A DNA stretch of 64,000 nucleotides from Cryptomeria japonica (GCF_030272615.1 NC_081406.1:190643891-190707890), one strand, 5' to 3'; numbered from the stretch's first letter, positions 25,899 through 38,251 are shown. Numbers and translations are program-made. Notes: generated by a model not told the origin, from the sequence alone.

Positions 25899-25944
25899 TC
25901 ATCATCATCATCATCATCATCATGATGGTCATGATGATGAATGA
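21720..25944 (+). pseudogene. CACTA (En/Spm) TNP2-like transposase, decayed, multi-exon
   Basis: The first exon (21720-21926) has the transposase-associated Cys motif CYCPCKICKGLKTRR ending in a His-rich segment (HCRLHGH). Later exons carry an acidic linker and YEGSEINFLSDVFLLVKLKV. Next come LRLSLVADGFNPFGELRSVY (near 22890), WNGVTMYDISI and AMLVWTIHNAPG (23118-23330). These are followed by KKFACPVCGPK, LFDTMHIGKNV, and MWMVERHLKFLKA with PKGSMVEGYMV. The C-terminal block is ILDDILECNF... PHKPGWPFVVRHDPRG (25390-25743). The order and motifs match plant TNP2-type transposases with TPD and the two C-terminal DUF regions. Several introns have good GT/AG borders (for example 21926, 22483). Many in-frame stops (near 22636, 22741, 24573 and 25741) show it is dead. 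Past TAG 25741-25743 the frame continues to TGA 25942-25944. Confidence 0.85.
25768..25938 (+). repeat. In-frame trinucleotide expansions (GGT, GAT, CAT)
   Basis: Alternating GAT/GGT codons are followed by GAC/GAA, then 8 GGT, 9 GAT, GAA and 9 CAT. All are in the reading frame of the upstream transposase, beyond its TAG at 25741-25743. Translated, this is an Asp/Gly, Gly8, Asp9, His9 tail. Confidence 0.9.
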
Positions 25945-26183
25945 AATGTATGAGGTATGCGATTAGTATATTATCTATTTAATATTGATTTCTTGATAGA
26001 ATCTTTTTTGACTTATATGGTTACATAATTAATTCATTATGTTTTGAATTCTAATGCTATTACATAATTAATTCACGATGCACCTTTTAATGTTTTTAAT
26101 TCACGTTCCATGACCTCTAGTAGGGCCTTATAGTATAACTATGCCACCCTGAGGAGATGGAGATAGGGAGAGTGACTATTTAT

Positions 26184-26411
26184 GTGACATTTTTTAAACT
26201 TTATGTTTATTTATGGAATTTGTGTTGTTTATTAGCTATGTGATGGATGTTGATTTAAAATACATATGTGATGGATTACATGTTTATAATGGTACATGTG
26301 ACATATTTTGAACTTTGTGTTTATTTATAGAATGTGGATTGTTTATTACCTATGTGTTGGATGGTGATTTATGATACATATGTGATGGATTACATGTTTA
26401 TGATGACACAT
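26184..26411. repeat. 114-bp tandem duplication
   Basis: Units begin GTGACATTTTTTAAACTTTA (26184) and GTGACATATTTTGAACTTTG (26298). Both run through ATACATATGTGATGGATTAC. They lie in the gap between the two CACTA genes and are non-coding. Confidence 0.85.
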
Positions 26412-27128
26412 ATTTGATGCTAATTATGATGCTCAATTACATATATGATGATACATCATGTGATGCTTATGATTCTTATGATACATATGCATTTATTGTT
26501 TATCAACTTACAAATGTAATACTTATGATGCTCAATTGATGGTGTTGATTTCATGTATAGTCCCTGTGTGATGTTGTCACCCTTGGTGGGAACAAGTCAT
26601 TGACTATAGAAATCATCAACCATTTAGTTGAGGATTTTGCATAGTCTACATAAAGTAAAGGTAAGGAATTAAAAAATTTACAATGATTATGATGACAACA
26701 TCTTTTTTTTTTATTGAATACTCTTTTTGTCTACAAATTTCATGTTGTTCATGTTGTGTACTATGTAATTTTTAGCTAACATAAGATAATTGAATTACAT
26801 GTGCAAGAACCTAAACCCCTTTGACAAGGATCTTGCATAGTCTCATGGATCGACAGGTATAACTAGTCAATACACCCTATAGAAACCGTTTATTTTTAAA
26901 AAATTACTTGGAAAACAAACTTCCTCAGTTTTTCAAACCTCAACATTAGCAGCAAATCTAATACAGTTATCAACACTTGAGGCCCCAGTTGGACTTATTC
27001 AAATTTAAATCTCAACATAAACTTTAGGGCCGACTTATTCATCAACATTACCCTTATTTGCAAAATATCTCTCTCATTACCAACTAACTCTCTCATTTGA
27101 TGGAGTAAAGGTACCACCAAATTGGTAT

Positions 27129-27855
27129 TTGTCAGATGTGTCTTCCTCGAGTGAGGGAAATGTAGGAATAGAAAATGAAAGTGAGACATGTAGTAGGTCT
27201 ACAATAGGGAGATCAATTAGAGGTCAAAAGATTAGAAGAAAATTCAATAAACGCATGAAATTTTTCCTTGCTCAAGGGGGGTCATGTTCTTATGATGATG
27301 AGACCAAAGGAAATATTGAGGTGCCCTTGAGGTAAAAACATCTATAGAAACAATGGGTACCCAAGGAACTTCCTCCAATAAACACCGATTTTTGTGTTAA
27401 TGATAGGATATATCGCATAGCACCTTCGTCGTTACATGGTTTGGGCCTATTTTCCATAGACGACATACAGGTCTATTACAACAAAGTTGTTGAATTGATG
27501 GAGTTTGTCAGACCTTGTTACAATTACAATAATTGGATGTGGATTGTTCGATATAAAAAAAGTATGCATAGGTATACACTGTCAGCAAATTATATACAAC
27601 AGAAAGATAATGATCAAAGTAAATGAGTGGCTGTATACATTGATGGAAGGCCAAAAGCAACAGGGAATATTGCAAGTTTTATAAATAGTACGCGACCTGG
27701 GTCAACTAATAAACAACCCAATGGCATATTTGAGGCACGCGAGGGAAATTGTGTATTCGTATGTGTGATAAAATCAAAAAGTGCAAGGGAAGAGCTTCTA
27801 ATCGATTACAATTTGAATCGTATAGATACAAACAAAATTACTATCATGGGGGTGG
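27129..27855 (+). pseudogene. SET-like domain exon within the CACTA element
   Basis: One frame runs from a good acceptor (TTTGTCAG before 27136) to a donor near 27855 (GTGGTATGT). Three in-frame stops interrupt it: TAA 27333-27335, TAG 27345-27347 and TGA 27624-27626. It reads IYRIAPSSLHGLGLFSIDDI, then a helical middle, then VYIDGRPKATGNIASFINST, GNCVFVCVIKSKSAREELL and IDYNLNRIDTN. HGLGLF, G.IASFIN, FVCVI and EELLIDYN follow the order of a SET methyltransferase fold. The catalytic NHSCxPNC signature is replaced by NSTRPGSTNKQPN, so methyltransferase activity is doubtful. It sits between the TNP2 gene and the Transposase_24-like exon. All downstream introns appear to be phase 0, so it may be part of the same second gene. 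Confidence 0.6.
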
Positions 27856-27984
27856 TATGTACTATATACCATTTAAATTAACCAACCTCCAATAAATGAC
27901 TCCAATATATCATTTTATTATGAAGTTTTTTTGCTAAGTCTATTGGTTTAATTTCGCTAACATTTTTATATTTTTTCTTTGTCA

Positions 27985-30900
27985 TAGAGTGACATGGATC
28001 CATCACATAGCATAGATAGGGATGTAGGTCATGACACTTCTACCGAGCAGGTAAACCTCATTGTAATTGTACAAATTAGATAGAAGCAAATTGTTACATT
28101 ATTATGTTCTTTTTTTGAGTGTTTTAGACTAATTTTGTAATTGTTAATGATATTCTTGACACAGACGAATGTTTGGGGAAATGGAAATGGAGCTATAGTA
28201 CCTGAGCACCTCTCTAGGGATGTGAACTCAACAGGATTAAGCAATGATGACCCTAGAAATTCCACAAACCCTATGGAATTGATAAAAAAGTCTCTTAGAA
28301 AAATTAGTAGAGAGATTGTTGCTTTGGCATCCGTAGAGCCTCAGATTGATGAGATACGAGAGAGGGTGGAAGTATTTATACGGACAACACAAAAATTGCA
28401 AGTAAGCAGTAATGAAAGCTTTAATTATGACAAAAGTTCAATAATGGTTTATATTTTATTCTCTTTTATGTCATTAACTAAAATATGTATGTGTTGTTTT
28501 AACAATAATTTATGCATCCTCATGAACCTAGTGGCCGTGATCAGGGTGTTGCAGGTATTTCAGGTGATGATGATTTTCTTGGCTTATCACTTGATTGGCT
28601 TATCACTTTGAGTACCCAATATACATCATACTTGATACTGTCAATGTTCATAATAAAGGTTCATCCTTATTTACAATTCTTGCACTTTTCATATATTTAA
28701 TATTTTATATATTAATGTATTATTCTTCAGGTGTGGTCAATGTTCTTGTGTAAATATCATCGGTGCATCATCAGAGGTTAGCCCCACTTGTATTGCCAAC
28801 TACAATGTTGGCAACGCATACCATGTAGAAATCCTCTATTGCATGTCATATTGGCCCACCCATTGTTGGTAGATCCCTCTTTTTCTCTAACTTCTGTTAT
28901 GTGTTTATTTCCCTTCAAGTGTTCTTTCTTGGGGGAATTTCATAGTGGATTCATTTTCTGCAATAGGAGATGCACATGAGGATGCGCCAGAGGCGACTAC
29001 TACTGATAACATACCATCATTTCCTAGATCTTCTCATACTGCTAGTACGGGAACGTTGCAGGCCACATTGGTGGTGAGCAATGAAGAAATGATTCCCTTA
29101 AAGATACAGAAGGTTCCAGGTACTTTAAAATTATTATTATATATAGTCTAATTGTAATTTACTTTCTGATCACTTGTTTTGGACTAATGATCCCATGAAT
29201 TTTTTGTAGGAAATGATATTTTTTTATAAAAATCTTAGTGACATTGCATTGCAGATATTTGGGCCCACCATACGTAAAAGGTGGTACATCATATGTGAAC
29301 TAACCCTAATCCACTATTTTGATTTCATATCATTGCTAGAAAAGTTTTCCTTTGATCCATTTTTTGAACTATAATAAATGTAGCTTCAGTTCATTTCTAA
29401 ATCTAACAGGTTTGTTTTTGCTTTAAAAGGTGGAATGACCAAGAAAAAAGGTTAAAAGATGATTTGACAAACCATATGGTTCAATGGTTTGGAAATGACA
29501 CCTTTGACAAAACCATGCTCCTTGAAAAAGCTGGCACATATCTAAAGTATGTGAGGGACCGATACAGGGCCCATTTAGAGAAGAACCTAAAGTACGAGCA
29601 TCCCCCCATGATTCCAGAGAGGGAGTGGAAGGACCTGATTTTGGATGCCAAGGAGAGAATTGAAAGGAAAAAAGGAAATGCACCACCAGATGACAAAATA
29701 AGGTACGAGATACTATTAAGAATGTAATTATGTACTAATTAATTACTCTTTATATTTATATAATCTAACACATTTCAAACTTTTCATAGATTGAGTGACA
29801 CGTCAAAGGCAACCAAGGCAAGACAAAAAAAGACCGGGCAACACAAACTCGACTCTGGTGGTTATATGAAACTTGTCGCACGAATTGTAAGTATCTGTAA
29901 ATGAAATATCGCATCAAATTTTTATAAATTGCAAACGATTTTTTTTTTAATCAAACAATGCAAGAAAAATTCATGATACCAAGCAAAAATGTAGGGCTCT
30001 GAATTCAATAGAACACCCACAAAAGATGACAAGAGAATTGCCTATCGGCAAGGCTATACAGTCATGGCTGATTGGCTATGAGAATTGAGTGGGCAAACAC
30101 AATATTCTGGTGCATTCGTCACACAGGTAAATAAGCTAAATGAAAATTATTTGAAATTGAATACTTTACCAATAATCTAATTGATGTTGAGTTCCAACAT
30201 AAAGTGACTGTATTTGTTTTAAATAAGAAAGAAATGATAGCAATGTGCATGACATTGGAATGCAGCTTGCTAATCATGAAACATCACCTACACATGAAGG
30301 TCTGGATGTGCATCCCAGTAGTGGAGGTATTCATTTTCTATTCAAATTTATTTATGTAATTATTAATACAGTTAAACATCTTAATTTGTAATTAGAGTAG
30401 TAATTAATGTAACCTTTTTAAAAATATTCTAGAGCATGTAGTTGGTGGTGACCAAGTGGAGCATGATCTAGGTACACAACATCAGGAATGTGATGTTCCC
30501 CAATCAAGTAAAGAGGACCACTGTTATTCCTTTAAACAAATATAATTGCAATTGGTGTTTAGCATTAATGTAACCTTTAGTATTTCAACTCCAAATGATC
30601 TAGATGGTGTTCAACATGTTGAGGTTGAGGCTAGACAAAATGATGTGGCCCCATCAGGTAAAGAGCGCAATAGTTATGTTCTCTAAATTAATGAAATACT
30701 TGTAACTAATAAAAAATGTTTTGAATTTAAACCATTTCTTTGTTATTGCAGAGGACCCCCCTTCGCTTTAGTGTCCTTGTCCTTTGTATAGGACTAGGCA
30801 TACATCAAGATCATAGGCAGAGGGCGGAACAACTGAAGAGGGAGAAAATGATGAAGAAAATGATGTTCCACTTAGTCTTTTCATAGCTTCAAAGAAAAAA
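27985..30900 (+). pseudogene. CACTA second gene, Transposase_24-like, multi-exon
   Basis: Short exons follow the SET-like exon in phase 0. They include SDMDPSHSIDRDVG at about 27989 and TNVWGNGNGAIVPEHLSRDV from 28164 to 28400. A later one at 28970-29120 contains HEDAPEATTTDNIPSFP. The exon around 29430-29702 (DDLTNHMVQWF, RDRYRAHLEKNLKYE, PPMIPEREWKDLILD) and the next (SKATKARQKKTGQHKLDSGG, 29790-29890) resemble the plant Ptta/En/Spm Transposase_24 domain. Small Asp/Glu/Gln-rich exons follow up to a basic end near 30895 (SLFIASKKK). Stops (for example in the last exon) and uncertain splice sites make it a pseudogene or a model needing transcript data. In CACTA elements such a protein accompanies TNP2. 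Confidence 0.6.
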
Positions 30901-32057
30901 TAGAAAAACAAATGATTGTAATCTACCTTATTTGATAATGACTGATTTTTATGTGTTAATGAATGTAATTATGTGCTAATGAATGGTTATGAATGATATG
31001 TGTTAATTAATATTGATGAAAGTTGCTTGTTAATTAATGTTAATCAATGTTATATGTTAATGAACATTATGTGATATTAATGAATGAATGTTATATTTTT
31101 TTAATGGTAGAAAGAATGAATGAATGAATGTTAGGTGTTAACGGGGAATTTAGAGTGATGTTAGGGGGGGAGGGGCCAAATGAGCTTCCACCTTCACGTA
31201 GTTGGCCCTGTTAAGTAGAGAATATTAAACTATTCTCAAAACCAAGTGAAGCTCAATAAGATAACACACTTTTCAATATTTCATTATGTTGCGCAGTTAA
31301 TCTTATTGAATAATGTATATTGAATCTTAATTGTAGGGTCCAATAGAGCCAACAACAAAAACAACACCACATGTTGCTGGGTATAATGAACTCCCATATT
31401 GTCTTGTATGTACACTAACAATATGAGTTTCTTTTAGTGTTGATATCCATGGCGGGACTGCAAAAGTTATGAATATGCCTCATCCTTGTAAGTTTTTTTA
31501 TTACTTGACATTTTCTTTATCATTTTGTTACTTCATGAATGAGATGTTTTCAGATGTCTATTCCATGAATACCTCTCTCTTGTATGCTTCATGATCGATG
31601 TGTCTTCAATATGTCCACTCCATGAGAACCTTTCTCATATATGCTTGTACCTTATGTGTATTTATGTATTACTTCATGGTTCATATGTATGATTAATGCC
31701 TTGCATGTATTCATATGTATGGCTTGTGCTTTACATAGCTCCTTCATGCCTTATGAGCATTACTTCATGCCTTGCAGTCTTCTCAAAATATTGCAAAATC
31801 ATTCAACAAGAAAAAGAAGAGTAGAGGCTACATACCAAAATAAATTAGATCTCCCTCTTTATTTCCTCACTTTCTTCCCTATTTTCTTCCTCCCTTATTT
31901 ATCACTTCCCTTTTTCTTTATTTTTCCTTGATATAACTAACCTTTTCTCCTTAATGTTCTTCATGAATCCAAAGAATCCTTTAGACTCCCCACTTTATGT
32001 TCATGACAACTACCTCCATAACTTCACTTATTGTGAAGTAAATATTCTCTTCTACCA
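30901..32057. other. AT-rich tail, no gene
   Basis: 30930-31130 is a degenerate array of GTTAATGAATGTTAT-like words. The rest has no motif. It probably contains the 3' end of the CACTA element, but no TAGTG-type terminus could be fixed. The outer Copia element starts at 32063. Confidence 0.4.
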
Positions 32058-32062
32058 TGGCT
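32058..32062. repeat. Target duplication of outer Copia, left copy
   Basis: TGGCT here against TGGCC at 56808-56812, 4/5 identical, immediately outside LTR ends TGTTGG and CCAACA. Confidence 0.65.
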
Positions 32063-33346
32063 TGTTGGCACTATGGGTATGTGTGGCATTGATGTTTGTC
32101 ATTAATGTCAACACTAGCTATTACCGGTAGACAAATTTACATTGGCTAATATGGATGGGTACCGACAGACAGGTTACTGGTATAAGATCTAGTATTACCG
32201 GCATAAGAGATTATCTGTTGGACACTTCCAACATGTTTGGATCCATAAAGTATATTGGATTTCATGTGTTATATGCTCCATAAGAATGTTGGTATTGGCT
32301 TGATAATTGGTTGTCATCATACATATTGGTAAACCCTTACCAACATTGGTTTAAGGCTTTACCGATAGAGCTTTCATTGAGGAATCATGATAGGATGCAC
32401 AATTAGTGTTGGTGCAACTTCTTCGAGGATTTCAGGATGCTGAAGATGTTCATTGATCATGCTTCAATTTCTTGAAGACATTGCTTTGGCATGGTGGACC
32501 CAGAATAGGTCTGATACCTATCTAGGTTATGGAACGGTATCATTCTAGCATGTACTCTACACATTACCTGGATGATTCGAGATGTTTTATGGATTTTTTA
32601 TTATTGTTTTGATCTTAAGCCAACATGGCATATCATTGTAATAAGGAATTATGTAATGATATTATTGTAATATCTTTAGGTGGTCGACCAAATTGGTTTA
32701 TGCCTTAGGGTTTGTATAAATAAGAGGTAGAAACTCTTTGTAAAGTATCATGGTTATTGAAAAAGGTCATGGTCAAGGAATGTAGTGTGCGAATAATGTA
32801 ATATAATTCTGGTAGAGGAGTTGATCGATCATTGGTGATCGGATTGGTTTCAGAAGAGGATTTAGTCATCTGCCATTTAGCTTAATCGGGACTTAATCAG
32901 GCATAGTAGATATTATTTCTAGTAGTTCACTCTATTGGATTGTTGTCCATTTATCTTGAGAAGGTTGTAGCCTCTTTGTAGTTAGTGAGACTCTTTTGTA
33001 ATGAGAAGTACGCTATAGGTAGTGTTCCTTCGTGCAAGTGCAGGCCCCTCATTGTAACACATACTTTCTGCAGAAGTATCATCTGACTATGGGTAGGCTT
33101 CCCATCGTGGTTTTTCCCTTTCTGGGTTTCCCACATACAAATAATGGTGTTATGTGGTATGATTTCTTTGCATTGATTATCTGGTTAATTGTTAAGTTGT
33201 ATTGTTTACCAGTATCTGTTTCTACCGACATCTGTTTGTGCTTTACTAGTACTTGATATGTTTAAGGTTGTGTTGTGGATTAAAAGTTATAACTTGTTAA
33301 AAAATGATTCACCCTCCCTCTCAATTGTTCACCAGTTATCCTAACA
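32063..33346 (+). repeat. Outer Copia 5' LTR
   Basis: 1284 bp, starting TGTTGGCACTATGGG and ending TTATCCTAACA. A TATA-like TATAAATAA at 32715-32723 marks the likely promoter. The sister LTR is at 55547-56807 and shares the whole layout with scattered substitutions. Confidence 0.92.
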
Positions 33347-33348
33347 AT

Positions 33349-33360
33349 TGGTATAAGAGC
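33349..33360 (+). promoter_or_regulatory. Primer-binding site (initiator tRNA-Met type), outer Copia
   Basis: TGGTATAAGAGC lies two bases after the 5' LTR, one mismatch from the common TGGTATCAGAGC. Confidence 0.85.
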
Positions 33361-33404
33361 TTTGGTCCTCTTTTGTAGAAGCTTAACTACTTGAGGTAGA
33401 TCCT

Positions 33405-36400
33405 ATGGCAGCTAATACTTCTAATCCACCGACAACTATTTTTAGAAGAGAAATCCCTAGGCTTGATAGAAAAAATTATGGGATATGGAAAATTCAAATG
33501 GATACTCATCTTAGATGTCTTGGAAAGGATATTTGGGAGATCACTGAGAAATGATACACACCTTATGATCCGGCATCTGGCAATCCTGCTCCTGCAGACT
33601 TGGATAAGAATATTGAAAATGATTGCAGAGCTAGAGAAGCCCTCTTGTGTGCACTTACTGATAAACAGATCATGGCATTGACTGACAAATCATCGGCTAA
33701 GGTTATATGAGATAAATTTCAAACTCTGAATGAAGGTGACCCTACTGTCAAAATTGCTAAACTTGATGGTTACTGGGTAAGGTATGAAAATTTAAAAATG
33801 GAAGAAAATGAAAGAATTGCTATGTTTATGGAAAGAGTAAATGAGATTGTTATGGGAATTCAATGTTGTGGAGGATTTCTAAGTGAAGATGAAATAGTTT
33901 CTAAAGTCTTGAGAGCCCTTCCACCAGCTTACAAGATGAAGGCAACTGCAATTAAGAGTTAAGAACAATGGAAAACACTTTAGTTAATACAGACATTTTG
34001 ATTGACAAATTATATGCTTTTGAGCTTGAAGAATTTGGATCTTCTGGAGTTGTAAAGTCTGAACCTGCTTTTCATGCATCGTCATCAACATCTACCAGAA
34101 AAAGTGATTAGAGAGCCCTATATGCAAAATAATTGGAAGACATGAGGAAAGAAGATGAAGAGCTTGAGAAACTTGAAGCCTTATTTGTTGGAAGAATACC
34201 TAAAGGTCCAACTGGAAGTAAGTATGAAGGAAAAACACCTTTTAAATGTTTTGCATGTAATAAGATTGGTCATTTTGCATCTAGATGTCCTGAAAGGAAT
34301 GCAAGGTTTGAGGAAAGAGTTAAGAAAACTTTTAAGCCTAACCCAAATAGATATCGATTCAAGAAAGACAAACATTGCTACATAGAAGATGAGGAAGGGG
34401 TAACTGATGACTCTGGAGATGAACCGACAAAAGACTCAGCTAGTGGATCTAGAAATGGAAAGGAATAGGTGTTCTATACTTTGAAGGAAGATGAACCAGA
34501 ACTAGCTATGAAAAATGAAGAGAAGGCCTTGGAAACAAAACTTGAAGATAAGGATGAATGGGTAATTGATAGTGGATGCTCACATCATATGACTAGAGAT
34601 AAAAGGAAATTTTTGTCCCTGCAAGAATACAATGGTGGTAAAGTCAGATTTGGAGATGACAAGGCATGTATGATCAAAGGTAGAGGTATTATTTCTTTGG
34701 ATGGAAAGCATGACACTTATAATGTCTATTATGTACAAGGTTTAAGGCATAGTATTTTGAGTGTTGGTCAATTAATTGATAAGGGTTTTCAACTTCAGTT
34801 TAAGGATAGAAAATGCAAAATCATTAACAAAACTGGTTTGGAGATTGCAACCGGTATTTAGATAGGAAGTAATATCTTTCACTTGAACACTGGTAATAAG
34901 ACATGTTTGATTGCTCATATTGATGAGAGTTGTCTATGGCATAAGAGGTTGTGTCATGTTAATTTTGATTGTATTGTTAATATCAGTTCAACTAAGGCAA
35001 TCAGAGATATACCTAAGATTATGAAGCCTCGTAATCTGGTATGTAAGGAATGTCAATTGGGTAAGCAAGTCAGAAGTTCTTTTAAAAGCATACATGATAA
35101 ATTTAATGATGTACTTGATTTGATTCACACTAACTTATGTGGTCTAGCAAGGACTAGAAGCTTTCAAGGTGATAGGTATTTCATGTTGACTATTGATAAC
35201 TATTCTAGAATGATGTGGGTGACTTTTCTTAGGGAGAAGTCTGAAGCTTTTAAGAAATTAAAGATCTTTAAAGTGAAGGTTGAAATAGAAACTGGATTGA
35301 AAATCAAATGTCTAAGATCAAATCATGGTGGTGAGTTCGCTTCTCATGAATTTAACAGTTATTGTGAGACAAATAGAATCAGGAGACAACTATCTGCACC
35401 TAGGACTCCTCAGCAAAATGGAGTAGTTGAAAGAAAGAACATAGCCATTTTGGATGTAGCTAGATCTATGATGATGGAAGCCAAATTGCCTCATATCTAA
35501 TGGAGAGAAGCAGTGAGTACAATAGTCTACACATTTAATAGAGTTCACATTAAAGGTGAAATTGGTAAGACCCCTTATCAAGTATGGTTTGGACATACAC
35601 CTACTATTAAGTATTTCAAGATTTTTGGAAGTAAATACTATATCAAAAGAGATGATTCAATTGGAAAGTTTGATCCTAGATGTGATGAAGGGATATTTCT
35701 TGTTTATTCAATTCAAAGCAAAGCATAAAGAGGTTATAACAAAATATTGCAAAAAAATGTGGAAAGTGCTAATGTGAAAGTGGATGAACAATATAGAAAT
35801 CATTCTATATCATATGATAGGGAACCAGTTGTGGAAATGATCATAACTGAACCAACAATGCCTCAACTGGCACAGGAAGCTGACACAGTTACACCAGCAC
35901 AATCAGAAAATTCAACTGTGACTAATGATCATAATGGTGAACCTGAAGTTGAAAAGACTCCAAGGTATGTAAGATTAAATTATTCTGAAGATCAAATTAT
36001 TGGAGATAGGAACAAGGGTGTAATGACAAGAAGAAAAATGGCAAATGAAGAGGTATGTCTTATTTCTCAAGTTGAACTGGCAACTGTTATTGAAGCTTGT
36101 AAGGATAAACATTGGTTAAAGGCTATGGAAGATGAATTAGATCAAATAGAGAAGAATGAAACTTGGTCTTTAGTCTCTCAGCCTAAAAATAAGAATGTTA
36201 TTGGAACTAAATGGGTTTGTAGAAATAAACTGAATGAGGATGGTCAGGTTATACGGAACAAGGCTATATTGGTTTGTAAAGGATATTCTCAAATGGAAGG
36301 AATTGATTATGGTGAGACATTTGCACCTGTAGCTAGAATTAAAGTTGTTAGACTATTTCTTGCCTATGCAGCTTATAAGAACTATAAGGTTTATCAAATG

Positions 36401-37162
36401 GATCTCAAATGTGCATTTTTTAATGGTGAGCTTGAGGAATAATTTTACATTGAGCAACCTAATGGATTTACACTGACATATAAGAAAGACATGGTTTGCA
36501 GATTGAAGAAAACTTTATATGGTTTGAAACAGGCTCCTAGAGCTTGGTATGCAAGGTTGGATACATATATTTTGAAGCTTGGTTTTACTAAAGGTAGTGT
36601 TGATAGTAATCTATATTATAAGATCACTGATAATGATATTCTGATTATTGAAGTCTTTGTTGATGATATCATTTTTGGAGGAGAAGATAAACTGTGCATG
36701 GAATTTGCTAACAACATGAAAAATGAATTTGAAATGTCCATGATTGGTGAGATGAAATTTTTCTTAGGTTTATAGATTACTCAAATTGACAAAGGAATTT
36801 CTATCTATCAAACTAAGTATCTGAGGGAATTGTTGAAAATTTTTGTTATGGAAAATTCCAAACCGGTAAGTACTCCTATGGCTATAAGTGAGAAATTATC
36901 TATCAAGGATACTTCTTCACCAGTAAATCTGACAAGGTATAAATCTATGATTGGTGGTCTATTATATCTAACTCAGAGTAGACTTGATATTATGAATGCA
37001 ATAAGTATTTTTTCAAGATATCAAAGTAATCCTAAAGAAAATCATGAATGTGCAGTAAAGAGGATATTCTGGTATTTGCAAGGAACAACAAAATATGGCT
37101 TATGGTATTCCAGAAATGATGATTTCACTTTATGTGCATATATTGACTCAGATTGGGCAGGT
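33405..37162 (+). pseudogene. Copia gag-pol (5' part, up to RNase H)
   Basis: The start ATG 33405 follows the primer site by 45 bp. Gag runs in one frame (IPRLDRKNYGIWKIQMDTHL, ENERIAMFMERVNEIVMGI) to a frameshift near 33960. The remainder is one frame with stops. Features in order: zinc knuckle CFACNKIGHFASRC (about 34248); protease WVIDSGCSHHM (34559); pre-integrase LWHKRLCHV (34938). The integrase core is DLIHTNLCGLARTRS ... CLRSNHGGEF, where the usual second catalytic Asp (SDNGGEF) has become Asn-His. RT follows with YGETFAPVARIKVV, YQMDLKCAFFNGELEE and EVFVDDIIFGG, then RNase H starting AYIDSDWAGD. In-frame stops occur near 33553, 33708, 34466, 34859, 35498, 35726, 36440 and 36773. Coding is cut at 37167 by the inner element and resumes at 54740. 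Confidence 0.95.
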
Positions 37163-37167
37163 GATAC

Positions 37168-37367
37168 TATTGGCATATGCACACTCCAATGAGACATTGT
37201 ATGTGATTGACGGTTTTGTCATTGATGGCAACCTTGCAATCCTATGGCACCGACAAAAGCATTATACCGACATCAACAGATCACAGTCTACACCGACATT
37301 CAAGACACTGGCACCGGCACAGAAGAAAGGAAGTATACCAACACAGAGGCCGATAGGATTTTGTTAT
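37168..37367 (+). repeat. Inner element 5' LTR, left piece
   Basis: 200 bp up to and including the TTAT target. It matches 53951-54150 of the sister LTR base for base apart from scattered changes. The continuation is at 48371-48966. Confidence 0.95.
37364..37367. repeat. TTAT target duplication, left
   Basis: TTAT before the transposon end, repeated at 48367-48370. The sister LTR has one TTAT at 54147-54150. Confidence 0.93.
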
Positions 37368-37390
37368 GGGTCAGTGCAAGAAGATGAGTC
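37368..37390 (+). repeat. Left terminal inverted repeat of the DNA transposon
   Basis: Begins GGGTCAGTGCAAG and continues to ATGAGTC. Against the right end it matches as GGGT, two differences, GTGCAAG, three differences, ATGAGTC. Confidence 0.9.
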
Positions 37391-37411
37391 CACTTTTTGG
37401 CCAAAAAGTGG
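37390..37411. repeat. Perfect 22-bp palindrome inside the left terminus
   Basis: CCACTTTTTGG followed directly by its exact reverse complement. It overlaps the last base of the inverted repeat. A dimeric protein-binding site is plausible; no counterpart of the same sequence was found at the right end. Confidence 0.85.
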
Positions 37412-37634
37412 AAGTGTTTTCCCTGTTTTTCAGATTTTGTCTCACTTGAGCTTAAATTTTGAAACACTTAGAGATTGAATCTTGAAAAAAGTCAGTAATA
37501 TAAAAGATAGCTCTCTGAGTGTACTTTTCAAATATGTAATTTATTTTAATACCCACATTATAAAAAATAACTTTTTGAATGAAGTTCTAAAAACTATGTT
37601 TTAAAAATGCCTGTTTCAGGACCATACCATGCAT

Positions 37635-37819
37635 GTGTACGACCCACACTTTTGGACACAATTAAAATTATTTTCTCAAACCGTTTTGGGAAATGGTTTG
37701 TAACACACTGAAGATTGATGAGCATATTTTTCTGTATTTTTTTTTCAAATATTTTTTTTTTAATTAATTTTTTAATGACCGTAATTATCTTTTTAAAAAT
37801 TTGACGTGTACGACCCACA
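37635..37819 (+). repeat. Direct repeat of GTGTACGACCCACA in left subterminal region
   Basis: Two identical 14-mers at 37635-37648 and 37806-37819 within otherwise AT-rich sequence. Possible protein-binding sites. Confidence 0.7.
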
Positions 37820-38251
37820 TAATTTGACGTAAACTTAGTATTTTTTGAATTTTTTTTTTTTTAAATTGAAAAGAATTTTGTGTAGATTGATGACATATAA
37901 TTTTTTTTTTCAAAATTCATTAAAATAAATAAGTTATTAAATTAAGAAAATTAGTTAATATTTCAAATTTATGACCCTGATTTAGTATAAATTAAATGAA
38001 AAATAGTTAAAATAATCAATTTTTAAATTAATTTACATATTTAGAATCTAGACAGTATAATCTGAAATGGGTTTCAATTTCGTATAAAAATTCTTTGATT
38101 AGAGGCACGTAAACTATTTCATTTCATCATATTTGTGCTTTCATTCATGGAGCTTTGAATTTGCAGGTTCATGTCTCAGGTGTGGCCATCCCAGGCCTAT
38201 CCCGGGCCTAATCCCGAGGCAAGTGGCGGGTTGTGAATTCAAATTTTACAT

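Noticed and set aside
25744-25932. Minus-strand frame of Met/Ile/Thr runs
   Set aside because: Antisense translation of the GAT/GGT/CAT trinucleotide runs.
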